Assembly: GCF_015594845.1 (NCBI RefSeq)
Contig: NZ_JADNRK010000010.1
Location: forward strand, 16,865 to 80,864
DNA: 64,000 nt
Source of the DNA: Alkalibacter mobilis
Lineage (GTDB): Bacteria > Bacillota > Clostridia > Eubacteriales > Alkalibacteraceae
Reading direction: 5' to 3'
Position 1 is the first letter of the stretch; each line of letters opens with the position of its first letter. Below are positions 42,173 through 51,049 of the stretch, piece by piece. The notes below the pieces were generated by a model. The model ran no database searches. It saw only the letters and a list, made by a program, of their open reading frames with translations, and was not told the origin of the DNA. A program made the translations under genes and the position numbers.

Positions 42173-43954
42173 ATGAAAAATTCTGTTACGGTAGATTTTC
42201 CGCTTTTAAACAAGACTGTTGAAGTGGCAGAAGGCACAAAATTGTCCGACGCATGTGCAGAAGCCGGCTATCCCTTAAACTTAGTTTGCGGTGGTAAGGG
42301 TACCTGTAAAAAATGTGCTGTTGAAATCCAGGAAGGCGATTCCTTTGTAAACGTTCTATCTTGCCAGACTTACGTTTACGACGGTATGAAGGTGATGCTA
42401 AAAGAAGAAGATCAGAAGGCACAGATACTTACATCATCAACTTTAGATGAAATTTCATTCAACCCAACCATAAAGTCGATTTTTATCAAACGAGATAGTT
42501 TAAAAGTTGAAATAGGTGAAAACGACTGGGACGCATTGAAAAGCAATCTTCCTGTGGATGTTGAATATCCGGATCTGGATGTTTTGCAGAGGATGAGCCT
42601 TAACTTCCATAACCCTGCAGGAATACGAGTCATATTAAATAGAAATAAAATTATTGATATTGTAGCCGGAGATCATGACAGTCCGCTTTACGGCATCGCT
42701 TTCGATATCGGCACCACATCTGTGGTAGGTTATTTATACGATTTGAATGAAGGTTTTTTGGTGGGCATAGACTCATCTCTCAACAAGCAGACCGAGCTTG
42801 GAGGTGACGTGATCAGCAGAATCGATCATGTAATCGGTGATATAAAAAACCTTGCCAGGCTACAAAAACTCGCAATGGATTCCATAAATAATATAACTGA
42901 AAACATTTGTAAGGAACATAAAATCTCAATTGATGACATATACTATGCAAGTATATGCGGCAACAGTACGATGCAGCATCTTTTCCTAGGATTAAATCCT
43001 GAATTTTTAGGCAAAGTTCCTTTCAGCAGCACTACTCACAAAGCAGTTGAAACCAAGGCAAAATACCTAAAAACAAAGATGAATCCAATGGGTGTTGTAT
43101 CCTTTCTTCCCCTGCTCGGGGGTTTTGTCGGAGCAGACACAACGGCAGTATTGCTTTCAATTCCCAATGATGGAAAAAACAGATTAATGATCGATTTGGG
43201 TACAAACGGCGAAATAGCAGTGGGTAACGACAAAAGCTACATGGTTTCTTCTACCGCTTGCGGACCTGCCTTGGAAGGTGCAGGAATAAAGTATGGCATG
43301 AGGGGCACCAAGGGTGCAATCGAGAAAGTTTATATCGAGGACGGTCTTTTAAAAACACAAGTTATCGGAAATATTGCTCCCGTTGGGATTTGTGGTTCAG
43401 GTGTTATAGATTTGATGTCAGTGATTTTCAAAAATGAAGTCGTAAATCGAAGAGGCGCATTGCTTGATCCGGACGATATAAAAAATTCCGATCTGGCAAG
43501 AAGGATCCAAGTCGTCGATAATGAAAAAGTTTTCGTGATAACGTTTAAAGAAGAGTCTGGGCTCGACGAGGACATTTACTTTTCACAAAGCGACATAAGA
43601 CAGGTACAGCTTGCGAAAGGGGCTATTTATACTGGATGTATCATGTTGATCAATTCCTATGGCATCAAGGGCGAAGATCTACATGAAATAATCCTTGCAG
43701 GAGCCTTTGGCAATTACATCGATATAAAAAACGCGCAATCCATAGGTATGTTACCTTGGTACGAAGGTGTGGAAGTCAGATCCATAGGAAATGCTGCTGG
43801 AACAGGAAGCCAGATGTATATGTTGTCAGAAGAAAAGCAGGCTGAGTGCTCCGAAATAGAATCCAACGCAATATTTATTGAGTTGGCAAATGATCCTACA
43901 TTTGCCAAGCAATATATGAGAAATACCTACTTCGTAGATCTCGCTGAAAATTAA
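42173..43954 (+). CDS. RACo-like corrinoid activation protein (2Fe-2S ferredoxin plus ASKHA ATPase)
   Basis: 593 residues. The N-terminal ferredoxin has Cys39-x5-Cys45-x2-Cys48-x15-Cys64, a [2Fe-2S] pattern. The C-terminal half is an ASKHA-type ATPase (YGIAFDIGTTSVVGYLYD near residue 175, and RLMIDLGTNGEIAV). Such proteins use ATP to drive reductive activation of inactive Co(II) corrinoid proteins. This copy probably serves the methyltransferase system whose genes share its operator, while the second RACo at 49-51 kb serves AcsCD. AAAGGAG lies before the ATG. A bidirectional terminator follows. Confidence 0.92.
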   Translation: MKNSVTVDFPLLNKTVEVAEGTKLSDACAEAGYPLNLVCGGKGTCKKCAVEIQEGDSFVNVLSCQTYVYDGMKVMLKEEDQKAQILTSSTLDEISFNPTIKSIFIKRDSLKVEIGENDWDALKSNLPVDVEYPDLDVLQRMSLNFHNPAGIRVILNRNKIIDIVAGDHDSPLYGIAFDIGTTSVVGYLYDLNEGFLVGIDSSLNKQTELGGDVISRIDHVIGDIKNLARLQKLAMDSINNITENICKEHKISIDDIYYASICGNSTMQHLFLGLNPEFLGKVPFSSTTHKAVETKAKYLKTKMNPMGVVSFLPLLGGFVGADTTAVLLSIPNDGKNRLMIDLGTNGEIAVGNDKSYMVSSTACGPALEGAGIKYGMRGTKGAIEKVYIEDGLLKTQVIGNIAPVGICGSGVIDLMSVIFKNEVVNRRGALLDPDDIKNSDLARRIQVVDNEKVFVITFKEESGLDEDIYFSQSDIRQVQLAKGAIYTGCIMLINSYGIKGEDLHEIILAGAFGNYIDIKNAQSIGMLPWYEGVEVRSIGNAAGTGSQMYMLSEEKQAECSEIESNAIFIELANDPTFAKQYMRNTYFVDLAEN

Positions 43955-43971
43955 AATAATTTAAATTTAAA

Positions 43972-44009
43972 AAGGGTATGGATCATCACAATGGATGATC
44001 CATACCCTT
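43972..44009. terminator. Bidirectional terminator between RACo-like gene and ilvN
   Basis: Perfect 16-bp stem (AAGGGTATGGATCATC / GATGATCCATACCCTT) with a 6-base loop between two convergent genes; A-rich and T-rich flanks are weak but the stem is very stable. Confidence 0.85.
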
Positions 44010-44036
44010 CTCAAATCATATTACGATCAGTTAAAA

Positions 44037-44534
44037 TTAATTTTCTTTCAAAACGTTGAATCCTCTTTGGAGACCTGTTGCACCGGATCTTATAAATTCC
44101 AGGATCCCAAAAGGTTCCATCAAATTTGTAAAAGCTTCTATTTTGGCAGCATCACCGGTCAGTTCCAAAATCAAACTATTTTTAGCCACATCAACGATAT
44201 TCGCCCTGAAAATGTTTGATATTTCGATCACGTTTGACCTTGTATCATTGTCGGCTTTTACTTTTATAAAAACCAGTTCTCTGCTAATGGACTCTTCAGG
44301 CGACAATTCCACAACCTTGATAACTTCTACAAGCTTATTAAGTTGCTTTTTGATCTGTTCTAAAATTTGTTCGTCTCCCGTGACTACAATGGTCATTCTA
44401 GAAAGAGCTTCATCTTCAGTTGTTCCTACTGTCAAGCTGTCAATATTAAAGCATCTTCGTGCAAACAAACCAGCTATTCTACTTAAAACTCCTGAATTAT
44501 TTTCAACCAATAAAGACAATACGTATTTTCTCAA
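44037..44534 (-). CDS. ilvN: Acetolactate synthase small (regulatory) subunit
   Basis: Regulatory subunit of acetohydroxyacid synthase, first step of branched-chain amino acid synthesis. 165 residues with two ACT-like domains; the first begins YVLSLLVENNSGVLSRIAGLFARRCFNIDSL, the valine-binding signature. It follows ilvB by 37 bases. Confidence 0.97.
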   Translation of the reverse strand: MRKYVLSLLVENNSGVLSRIAGLFARRCFNIDSLTVGTTEDEALSRMTIVVTGDEQILEQIKKQLNKLVEVIKVVELSPEESISRELVFIKVKADNDTRSNVIEISNIFRANIVDVAKNSLILELTGDAAKIEAFTNLMEPFGILEFIRSGATGLQRGFNVLKEN

Positions 44535-44571
44535 GTCGATTCCCCCTAATTAAATTATAACAATGTTATTT

Positions 44572-46206
44572 TCACAAGGTTCTAGTATCTGGATCTATAT
44601 TGCATTGGATCAAGCATGGTTGATCGCTTTTTAACACTTTGTCTAAAACATTTTTGAATGTTTTCAGATCGCTTACCTCATAGCCTTCAATATTGTATGC
44701 TTCTGCAATTTTAGTGAATTTCACCTGATACTGCAGATCTACTCCACTTCCATGCCCCTTGCCGTAAAGATCTTCCTGTATTTCTCTGACAAGACCTAAT
44801 TTCCCGTTGTTTAGAAGAATAATCTTTACATCGGCATTTTGTTCTCTTATGACTGCCAACTCTCCCAGGCACATTTGTATTCCACCGTCTCCGATCACAC
44901 ATACCACCTGCCTCTTGGGATTTCCAATTTTTACACCTGCAGCGGCAGGTATGCTATATGCCATTGTCCCCAATCCGCCTGATGTCATGAATTTACGACT
45001 TTTGACTACTTTAAAATTCATGGCAGACCATATTTGATTCTGTCCAACATCAGCAACCAGACATGCATCATCATCCATTTTTTCAGACAAATATGCAATG
45101 ATTTCTTTCGGATTAACGAAGTTTTCTGTTTCTTTCGTTACCTCTTCCTTGGATTCGGATTTACCCTTTAATTTGTCAATCTCATCAAGCCAATCTGAAA
45201 AATCCATTTCGTCTGACTTATCTATCAAGTCCGTCAATATGATTTTAGCATCTCCGACTATAGGTAAAGTGAAACCTCTGTTCTTGCCAATTTCAGCCGG
45301 ATCGATGTCTACATGTATAAACTCAATATTGGGATTCAATTTATGAAATCCCGCTGTAGATCTATTTGACATTCGAGCTCCTATAGTTATCAACAAATCC
45401 GTTTTCCCAATGATTTCATTAGAATAATCATATCCGTGGCTTCCTACTATTCCTGCATAAAGTCTGGAATCTTGAGGAAAACCACCAATTCCCATCAAAG
45501 AATTTATAACCGGTATCCCTGTTTTTTCGGCAAATTCCAGAATCTCCCTTTGAGCATTTGCAGAAATTATTCCACCACCAGCATAGATGACCGGTTTCTT
45601 TGATGCCTTTATTCTTGAAATAGCTCTCTTGATTTGCCCCATATGCCCGGTCAAAGTAGGATTGTATCCTCGAATATCCACTTTGCCTTCATAGTCGAAT
45701 TTAATTTTCTCTTCTTGGATGTTTTTGGGAATATCTATCAATACCGGACCCTTTCGACCGCTGTTTGCAATATAAAAAGCTTCTTTCAAAATTCTGGGTA
45801 AATCATTTGCATCTTTGACAAGATAATTGTGTTTGGTAAATGGTTCGGTAGCTCCCTTTATGTCGGCTTCTTGAAAAGCATCAGTTCCAATAAGATCAGT
45901 GTCGACCTGGCCTGTTATAACAACTACCGGAATTGAATCCAGATAAGCAGTTGCGATCCCTGTTATTGTGTTAGTAGCTCCAGGACCGGATGTGACCAAG
46001 CATACACCTACCTTGCCCGTCTCTCTTGCATATCCACTTGCGTAATGAACGATAGATTGTTCGTTTCTAACCAATATATGTTTGATCTTCGAACTTCTCA
46101 AAGATTCGTATATGGAAATCATCGCTGCGCCAGGATAACCGAAGACTACATCTGTGCCTTCCATTTCAAGACACTTTATAATAGCTTTTGATGCTTTCAT
46201 CCACAA
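44572..46206 (-). CDS. ilvB: Acetolactate synthase large (catalytic) subunit
   Basis: Thiamine-diphosphate enzyme condensing two pyruvates to 2-acetolactate, or pyruvate with 2-oxobutyrate. 544 residues. The catalytic Glu is in LVRNEQSIVHYASGYAR; the ThDP/Mg motif is CVIGDGGIQMCLGELAVIREQNADVKIILLNN. The sequence is somewhat divergent from Bacillus IlvB in the C-terminal KLGLVREIQED region but pairing with ilvN supports the anabolic enzyme. A promoter lies 36 bases upstream; no leucine T-box is visible. Confidence 0.95.
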   Translation of the reverse strand: MWMKASKAIIKCLEMEGTDVVFGYPGAAMISIYESLRSSKIKHILVRNEQSIVHYASGYARETGKVGVCLVTSGPGATNTITGIATAYLDSIPVVVITGQVDTDLIGTDAFQEADIKGATEPFTKHNYLVKDANDLPRILKEAFYIANSGRKGPVLIDIPKNIQEEKIKFDYEGKVDIRGYNPTLTGHMGQIKRAISRIKASKKPVIYAGGGIISANAQREILEFAEKTGIPVINSLMGIGGFPQDSRLYAGIVGSHGYDYSNEIIGKTDLLITIGARMSNRSTAGFHKLNPNIEFIHVDIDPAEIGKNRGFTLPIVGDAKIILTDLIDKSDEMDFSDWLDEIDKLKGKSESKEEVTKETENFVNPKEIIAYLSEKMDDDACLVADVGQNQIWSAMNFKVVKSRKFMTSGGLGTMAYSIPAAAGVKIGNPKRQVVCVIGDGGIQMCLGELAVIREQNADVKIILLNNGKLGLVREIQEDLYGKGHGSGVDLQYQVKFTKIAEAYNIEGYEVSDLKTFKNVLDKVLKSDQPCLIQCNIDPDTRTL

Positions 46207-46241
46207 CCATCTCCTTACTTTAATTTTAAGTATTTCTATAT

Positions 46242-46270
46242 ATGATAATGTAACCGATATTCAAAGTCAA
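46242..46270 (-). promoter_or_regulatory. Promoter of ilvBN
   Basis: On the minus strand, -35 TTGACT (46265-46270), 17-base spacer, -10 TATCAT (46242-46247). Confidence 0.7.
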
Positions 46271-46310
46271 TGTTTTTGTGTATTTATTAACTATTTTTAC
46301 TAGAAGAGCG

Positions 46311-46339
46311 TTGTAATAATCTTTTTTATTACTTATAAT
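46311..46339 (+). promoter_or_regulatory. Promoter of the GNAT-like gene
   Basis: -35 TTGTAA (46311-46316), 17-base spacer, consensus -10 TATAAT (46334-46339), divergent from the ilvBN promoter. Confidence 0.7.
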
Positions 46340-46374
46340 TATAACAAATCAAACCGTTCAAAAGAGAGGGTATC

Positions 46375-47496
46375 ATGCTAAAAATTTTAGAAGTAAAAAA
46401 CCGACGATGCTTAGATACTTTTGTCAATCTGCCACTGATTTTATACAAGGATGATCCTTATTTTGTGCCCAAACTATTGTATGACGAAAAACAGACTCTA
46501 GATCCGTCAAAAAATCCTGCATCAGAACATTGCGAATTCAAATTGTGGCTAGTGTATAAAAATGGTGTACCTGCAGGCAGAATTGGAGCCATAATAAATC
46601 ACAACTATATCAAGAAATGGGGCAACCGCTACGGTCGATTTGGATATGTCGACTTCATCGAAGATTTTACTGTAGCCGAATTATTGTTTAAAACTGCCGA
46701 GGAATGGCTGATTAAGAAAGGAATGATCGGAATTCACGGGCCTCTAGGGTTTTGCGATTTAGATCCTGAAGGAATGCTAGTAGAAGGTTTCAACACCATT
46801 TCAACCTTCACTACAATTTACAATTATTCTTATTATCCAGAATTCATGAATCAGCTAGGTTATTCAAAAGATGTTGACTGGTTGGAATTCGAACTAACAG
46901 TTCCTGAAATGCCCTCCCCTATTATACGAAAACTTGCATATAGAGCCATGAAAAGATACAATCTGCACAACCTTGAAGCAAAATCAAAAAAAGACCTAAA
47001 AAAATATATTCCTGATGTTTTCAAATTATTAAATCGTTCATATTCGAATTTGTACGCCGTTACAGAACTAACTGAAAAACAAATCAAATATTACACGAAG
47101 ATGTACTTGTTCTTTTTTTCGGTAGATTTTGTTAAATTAATATTGAATTCGGATAATGAGCTTGTTGCTTTTGGTTTGGCTTTGCCCTCGCTGTCAAAAG
47201 CAATGCAAAAGTCACGTGGCAAACTGTTCCCATTTGGATTTTTCCATATTCTCAAAGCTTTGAAACACAATGACAGAGCGGAACTATTGTTGATAGGTGT
47301 TGATCCCAGATTTCAGGGGAAAGGTGTTAATGCCATACTCCTTGACAATATCGTTTTAAATAATCCATTAGATATCAAGATTGCAGATATAAACCCTCAG
47401 CTTGAATCAAATGTAAATGTAATTTCCCAATGGAAATACTTTGATATCAAACAAAATAAAAGAAGGCGGGCATACTTTAAGAATTTATTGCCATGA
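46375..47496 (+). CDS. GNAT-like acyltransferase superfamily protein
   Basis: 373 residues, cytosolic. The segment LWLVYKNGVPAGRIGAIINHNY and the later ELLLIGVDPRFQGKGVNAILLDNIVLN form an acetyl-CoA-binding GNAT pattern (the R-x-x-G-x-G loop is RFQGKG). The long form with an N-terminal YKDDPYFVPKLLYDEKQTLDP block is a widespread family of unknown substrate. It has its own promoter and terminator and so is monocistronic. Confidence 0.8.
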   Translation: MLKILEVKNRRCLDTFVNLPLILYKDDPYFVPKLLYDEKQTLDPSKNPASEHCEFKLWLVYKNGVPAGRIGAIINHNYIKKWGNRYGRFGYVDFIEDFTVAELLFKTAEEWLIKKGMIGIHGPLGFCDLDPEGMLVEGFNTISTFTTIYNYSYYPEFMNQLGYSKDVDWLEFELTVPEMPSPIIRKLAYRAMKRYNLHNLEAKSKKDLKKYIPDVFKLLNRSYSNLYAVTELTEKQIKYYTKMYLFFFSVDFVKLILNSDNELVAFGLALPSLSKAMQKSRGKLFPFGFFHILKALKHNDRAELLLIGVDPRFQGKGVNAILLDNIVLNNPLDIKIADINPQLESNVNVISQWKYFDIKQNKRRRAYFKNLLP

Positions 47497-47503
47497 TCAA
47501 AAA

Positions 47504-47530
47504 AAGCCATCTCAGTCGAGATGGCTTAGG
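47504..47530. terminator. Bidirectional terminator between GNAT-like gene and corrinoid protein gene
   Basis: Perfect 10-bp stem AAGCCATCTC / GAGATGGCTT with a 4-base loop; a run of seven A precedes it, giving a T-run for the minus-strand transcript. Confidence 0.9.
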
Positions 47531-47535
47531 ATTTC

Positions 47536-48174
47536 TTACTGTACCCACGATTGGATTGTTTTTACACCTTCTGCTGCATTAGTGGTAAATGCGTCAGCTC
47601 CAATGTGTTCACATGCTTCTTTAGTTACCGGATTTCCACCGATTATTATTTTAACCGAATCTCTAAGTCCAGCTTCTTTTATTCCATCAACAGTGTCCTT
47701 CATGGACTCAAGTGCAAGAGTCAATACTCCACTCATGCCTACAATATCAGGTTTAACTTCTTTAATTTTATCTACAAATGCTTGTACAGGTTGATCAATA
47801 CCTAAATCATAAACTTCAAAACCGGCAGCTTCAGCCATGCTCTTGAAAATATTTTTTCCAATGTCATGAAGGTCGCCATGAACAGTAGCAATTACGATAG
47901 ATCCAATTTTAGCAGCTGAGTTTGAACCGATTACAGGTTTTAAGACATCGATAGCTTCTGTAAGTAATTCTCCGGCAAAAATAAGGTCGCCTACAAAATA
48001 CTCACCACTTTCGAAAAGATCTCCTACCATTGCCATTCCTTGTTGACATGCTCCTACTACCTTTTGCGCTTCTTCTTCTGATGGGTTGGATGCTACGAAT
48101 TCATTTAAAAGGTCCAATACCTTTTCTTCTTCCAATTCCCCAATTGCTGTTGTTACCGCTTTCAAATCAATCAT
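47536..48174 (-). CDS. Methyltransferase cognate corrinoid protein
   Basis: 212 residues of the MtmC/MttC/MtvC type. An N-terminal helical cap (about residues 1-85) covers the corrinoid. The C-terminal B12-binding Rossmann domain has the lower-ligand motif D-x-H-x2-G as Asp101-Leu-His103-Asp-Ile-Gly106, then the SGVLTLALESM and GGNPVTKEACEHIGAD loops. It carries a methyl group from an unidentified donor to the THF methyltransferase at 41.1 kb, or on to the acetyl-CoA pathway. It stands alone with its own promoter and operator-like palindrome. Confidence 0.93.
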   Translation of the reverse strand: MIDLKAVTTAIGELEEEKVLDLLNEFVASNPSEEEAQKVVGACQQGMAMVGDLFESGEYFVGDLIFAGELLTEAIDVLKPVIGSNSAAKIGSIVIATVHGDLHDIGKNIFKSMAEAAGFEVYDLGIDQPVQAFVDKIKEVKPDIVGMSGVLTLALESMKDTVDGIKEAGLRDSVKIIIGGNPVTKEACEHIGADAFTTNAAEGVKTIQSWVQ

Positions 48175-48193
48175 TTAAGATAACCTCCTCAAA

Positions 48194-48207
48194 TTTGTAT
48201 ATACAAG
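48194..48207. promoter_or_regulatory. Operator-like palindrome O2, TTTGTATATACAAG
   Basis: Matches O1 at 13 of 14 positions. It lies between the corrinoid-protein promoter and its ribosome site (GAGGAGG). A partial copy (CTTGTATGATAATA, 48217-48230) lies 23 bases away centre to centre, giving a tandem arrangement that reaches the -10 box. Confidence 0.72.
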
Positions 48208-48229
48208 TATATCACGCTTGTATGATAAT

Positions 48230-48259
48230 ATGATAACACTAGTTATTATTATATGTCAA
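48230..48259 (-). promoter_or_regulatory. Promoter of the corrinoid-protein gene
   Basis: On the minus strand, consensus -35 TTGACA (48254-48259), 18-base spacer, -10 TATCAT (48230-48235). Confidence 0.7.
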
Positions 48260-48414
48260 CTTCTTTTTACAAGATTAATTTATTTTTTATTCGTTCAAGT
48301 TTACTTGGTTTATTTTTCAAAAAACAAAAAACATCGACTGAAATTTGAATTTTTATGAGAAAATATTTTCAGTTTATGTTATAATAATAACAAATAAAAT
48401 ATAGGAGTGTAGCT

Positions 48415-49038
48415 ATGAAGCCAGAAGCAGTTGTGGAGAAAAGAAAAGATAAAATCCCTTATGAATATTACAAAAAAGAACTTGCTAAAACTCTTCCCTC
48501 TACGATCGAAGAGAATACAGGTCTAATTTATAATGAAGAAAAAAGTAGTTTTACTGTTAAACTTATGACAGATGAATATTCTATAAGCTATCCCGGCGGT
48601 GAAGTCAAAGGTCCTTCGGAAAACATAAAATATTCGTTAAAAACTTTGCTGCTTCGCTATCTTATAAATAGCAAAGGCGTAAAGCCTGCAGGGAAAATGA
48701 TCCACTACCGCGATGTTCCCGACGGAAATATTTATTACGCTAATTTTTATGGCAGATGTATTATGCGACTGGCCAAAACATTTAAAAATAAACCAGACCT
48801 GTTGGACATAGCTCTACAAAAAATAGGTGGAGAAAAAATCGACACGGCAGATATTTCTTATAAGATTCCTTTTCTTCACAACATATATGTTTACGTGCTT
48901 TACTGGAGAGGAGATGACGAATTTCCAGCTTCAGCTCAAATCTTATTTAGCGATAATGTTGAATACTATTTTTCTGCCGAGGATTTGGCCTTTGTAGGAG
49001 ATATAGTCAACGATTATCTTCTAAAAGCAATATATTGA
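48415..49038 (+). CDS. DUF3786-like protein of unknown function
   Basis: 207 residues, soluble. The pattern (PYEYYKKELAKTLPSTIEENTGLIYNEEKSSFTVKL, then YSISYPGGEVKGP and LLLRYLINSKGVKPAGKMIHYRDVPDGNIYYANFYGRCIMRLAK) fits the DUF3786 family. From memory, such genes are often found near CODH/ACS genes in acetogens and methanogen-like anaerobes. There are no conserved Cys or His clusters. It is divergent from the corrinoid-protein gene and convergent with the CODH-operon RACo, so a C1 or corrinoid-linked role is a guess from context. Confidence 0.75.
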   Translation: MKPEAVVEKRKDKIPYEYYKKELAKTLPSTIEENTGLIYNEEKSSFTVKLMTDEYSISYPGGEVKGPSENIKYSLKTLLLRYLINSKGVKPAGKMIHYRDVPDGNIYYANFYGRCIMRLAKTFKNKPDLLDIALQKIGGEKIDTADISYKIPFLHNIYVYVLYWRGDDEFPASAQILFSDNVEYYFSAEDLAFVGDIVNDYLLKAIY

Positions 49039-49056
49039 ATGTTTGATACATTCTAA

Positions 49057-49087
49057 ATGCAGCCCGAAACTAAATTTCGGGCTGCAT
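49057..49087. terminator. Bidirectional terminator at the end of the CODH/ACS operon
   Basis: Perfect 13-bp stem ATGCAGCCCGAAA / TTTCGGGCTGCAT with a 5-base loop between two convergent genes; TCTTATTTTG follows on the plus strand. Confidence 0.88.
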
Positions 49088-49088
49088 C

Positions 49089-51023
49089 TTATTTTGCATT
49101 AATATGACTAGGAAACCTTGCTAAGTCGGTGTGCGGAATAAAGCACGCGGACACGAACTCGTCCATGTAACCGGGATGAACACTGAGTTCGACATAAGTC
49201 ATCTGATTAGCTGTTTCTCCTATGAAGTCTCTTGCTTTTCTATTAACTAAGCTCAAATAACTTCCAGACAAGGAACTATTTCCTATAAATTCGTACTTTT
49301 CTAAATCGATATCTGGAAATATTCCGATATTGATCGCATTTTTAATTCCAATGTGGCTGCCGATCCCTCCGGCGATTTTAATTTTATCCAAATCATTTGG
49401 TGTAAATCCCAAGCTGTCTAAAATAACATATAATGCTGAATATATGGCTCCCTTTGCTCTTATGAAATTATCTATATCGATTTCAGTTATATATATGTCA
49501 TTGTCTATATCGTATTCTTCTTTAAAAGCCAAAACATATCTGCCAATTCCATATTCGTCAAATGATATTCGTTCGCACTCCTTGGATTTGTCAAATTTCC
49601 CCTTGGCATTGATCAAACCGGTACGTTTTAATTCTGATATTAAATCGATAATCCCGGAACCGCATAAACCGTAAGGTTTATCCGTATCTATTATCTTAAA
49701 AACTGGTACATAATTATTATCTTGAATGGTCACTGCTTCTATGGCTCCAAGCGAGGCTCTCATACCGCAGCTGATTTCTCCGCCCTCGAAGGCAGGTCCT
49801 GCCGAACATGCGCAAGTCATAAGAAAATCCTGATTTCCAAAAACTATCTCACCGTTTGTTCCTAAATCGATCAATGCAGTAAGTTCAGGTTTGTCCCTAA
49901 TGTCAGCGGCGACTACTCCAGCCGTAATATCTCCTCCTACGTAGCTTGCAACAGAAGGACTTATACAGATCACAGCATTTTGATTTATCATCAACTCCAT
50001 TTCCCACGGAAACACTGTAACTTCATGAGTGTCAACGATCACTGGTATATAGGGCTCCCTACGTAAATAATCCGGATATATTCCCAATAGAAGGTGTGAC
50101 ATTGTAGTGTTTGCTGAAGCTGTTAGAATAAGTATTTGCTCTGTTTCTATGTCGGCTTCATTAGCCAACTGAATAATCAGTGGGTTCATACTTTCATTTA
50201 TTAAAGCATCTTTAAGCTTTTTGAGTCCATCTTTTTTTGTCGAGTAGATAATTCTATTTATAACATCGGCTCCGTATCTGGATTGGGCATTACCGCATGA
50301 TATTTCATTTACGACTTCTCCACTTTCCAGTTCGACCAAGCAAGCTGCAACTGAAGTAGTTCCAATGTCAAACGCCACACCATAGGCTTTCTCGTTTTTA
50401 TCCCAACTAAGATGGCGGATTCTTATGCTTTCTTCATTGGTGATGGTATAAAATAACGTAATTTCAAAATTATTGTTTCTTAAAGCGAATGGCAGTTTCT
50501 TTAAAAGATTAAGACTCATTTTGACTTTTTTATACCCAAATTTCACCTTGATTTCGCGTTTTAATCTTTCATGATCAGAAATGTTATCGTCCAAATTGGG
50601 TTCGGGCAACTTCAATACCATCTTGTTTATATATGGTTCTTCACCATGAGATTCTGCAAATTTTTTTCTCATTTTTTTGTATTTTGCCCATTCAGTGCTT
50701 TTACCTTCATGTGAAGATTTTATCCTGCTCGACCCCACCATGCTTGAATCAGGCAAAAATATTTTCAGATCTTCTTTTAGATAAGACATACATGACAACA
50801 CATAACCTTGATCTAATTTTTCTTTTGATAACTCTTTCATGCTTTCTTTTCTCAAATCACCTTCGATAATCTTTACTATACATTTGCCACAACTTCCGTT
50901 TCCATTACATGGAGCATCTATGTCTATACCATTATCTCTTAAAAGATCGAGAAGGTTATCGTTTTCATCGCCTTGAATTGATTTTTTTGATCCATCATTA
51001 AATACAACTGTTACTGTTATCAT
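49089..51023 (-). CDS. acsV: Reductive activator of corrinoid iron-sulfur protein (RACo/AcsV)
   Basis: About 644 residues. The N-terminal [2Fe-2S] ferredoxin has Cys39, Cys45, Cys48 (CNGNGSCGKC) and Cys78. A linker region of about 120 residues is followed by the ASKHA ATPase domain (YGVAFDIGTTSVAACLVE; TALIDLGTNGEIVFG). It reduces Co(II)-CoFeSP to Co(I) at the expense of ATP so that it can accept a methyl group from AcsE. It is the last gene of the CODH/ACS operon. The start is the ATG at 51023 with AAGGAG seven bases upstream; the TTG two codons earlier is unlikely. Confidence 0.93.
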   Translation of the reverse strand: MITVTVVFNDGSKKSIQGDENDNLLDLLRDNGIDIDAPCNGNGSCGKCIVKIIEGDLRKESMKELSKEKLDQGYVLSCMSYLKEDLKIFLPDSSMVGSSRIKSSHEGKSTEWAKYKKMRKKFAESHGEEPYINKMVLKLPEPNLDDNISDHERLKREIKVKFGYKKVKMSLNLLKKLPFALRNNNFEITLFYTITNEESIRIRHLSWDKNEKAYGVAFDIGTTSVAACLVELESGEVVNEISCGNAQSRYGADVINRIIYSTKKDGLKKLKDALINESMNPLIIQLANEADIETEQILILTASANTTMSHLLLGIYPDYLRREPYIPVIVDTHEVTVFPWEMELMINQNAVICISPSVASYVGGDITAGVVAADIRDKPELTALIDLGTNGEIVFGNQDFLMTCACSAGPAFEGGEISCGMRASLGAIEAVTIQDNNYVPVFKIIDTDKPYGLCGSGIIDLISELKRTGLINAKGKFDKSKECERISFDEYGIGRYVLAFKEEYDIDNDIYITEIDIDNFIRAKGAIYSALYVILDSLGFTPNDLDKIKIAGGIGSHIGIKNAINIGIFPDIDLEKYEFIGNSSLSGSYLSLVNRKARDFIGETANQMTYVELSVHPGYMDEFVSACFIPHTDLARFPSHINAK

Positions 51024-51049
51024 ATGCAATCTCCTTACAATGATATTAA

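Noticed and set aside
44056..44553. Plus-strand frame of 165 codons opposite ilvN
   Set aside because: Same length as ilvN by chance of codon bias on the opposite strand; ilvN is a clear ACT-domain protein.
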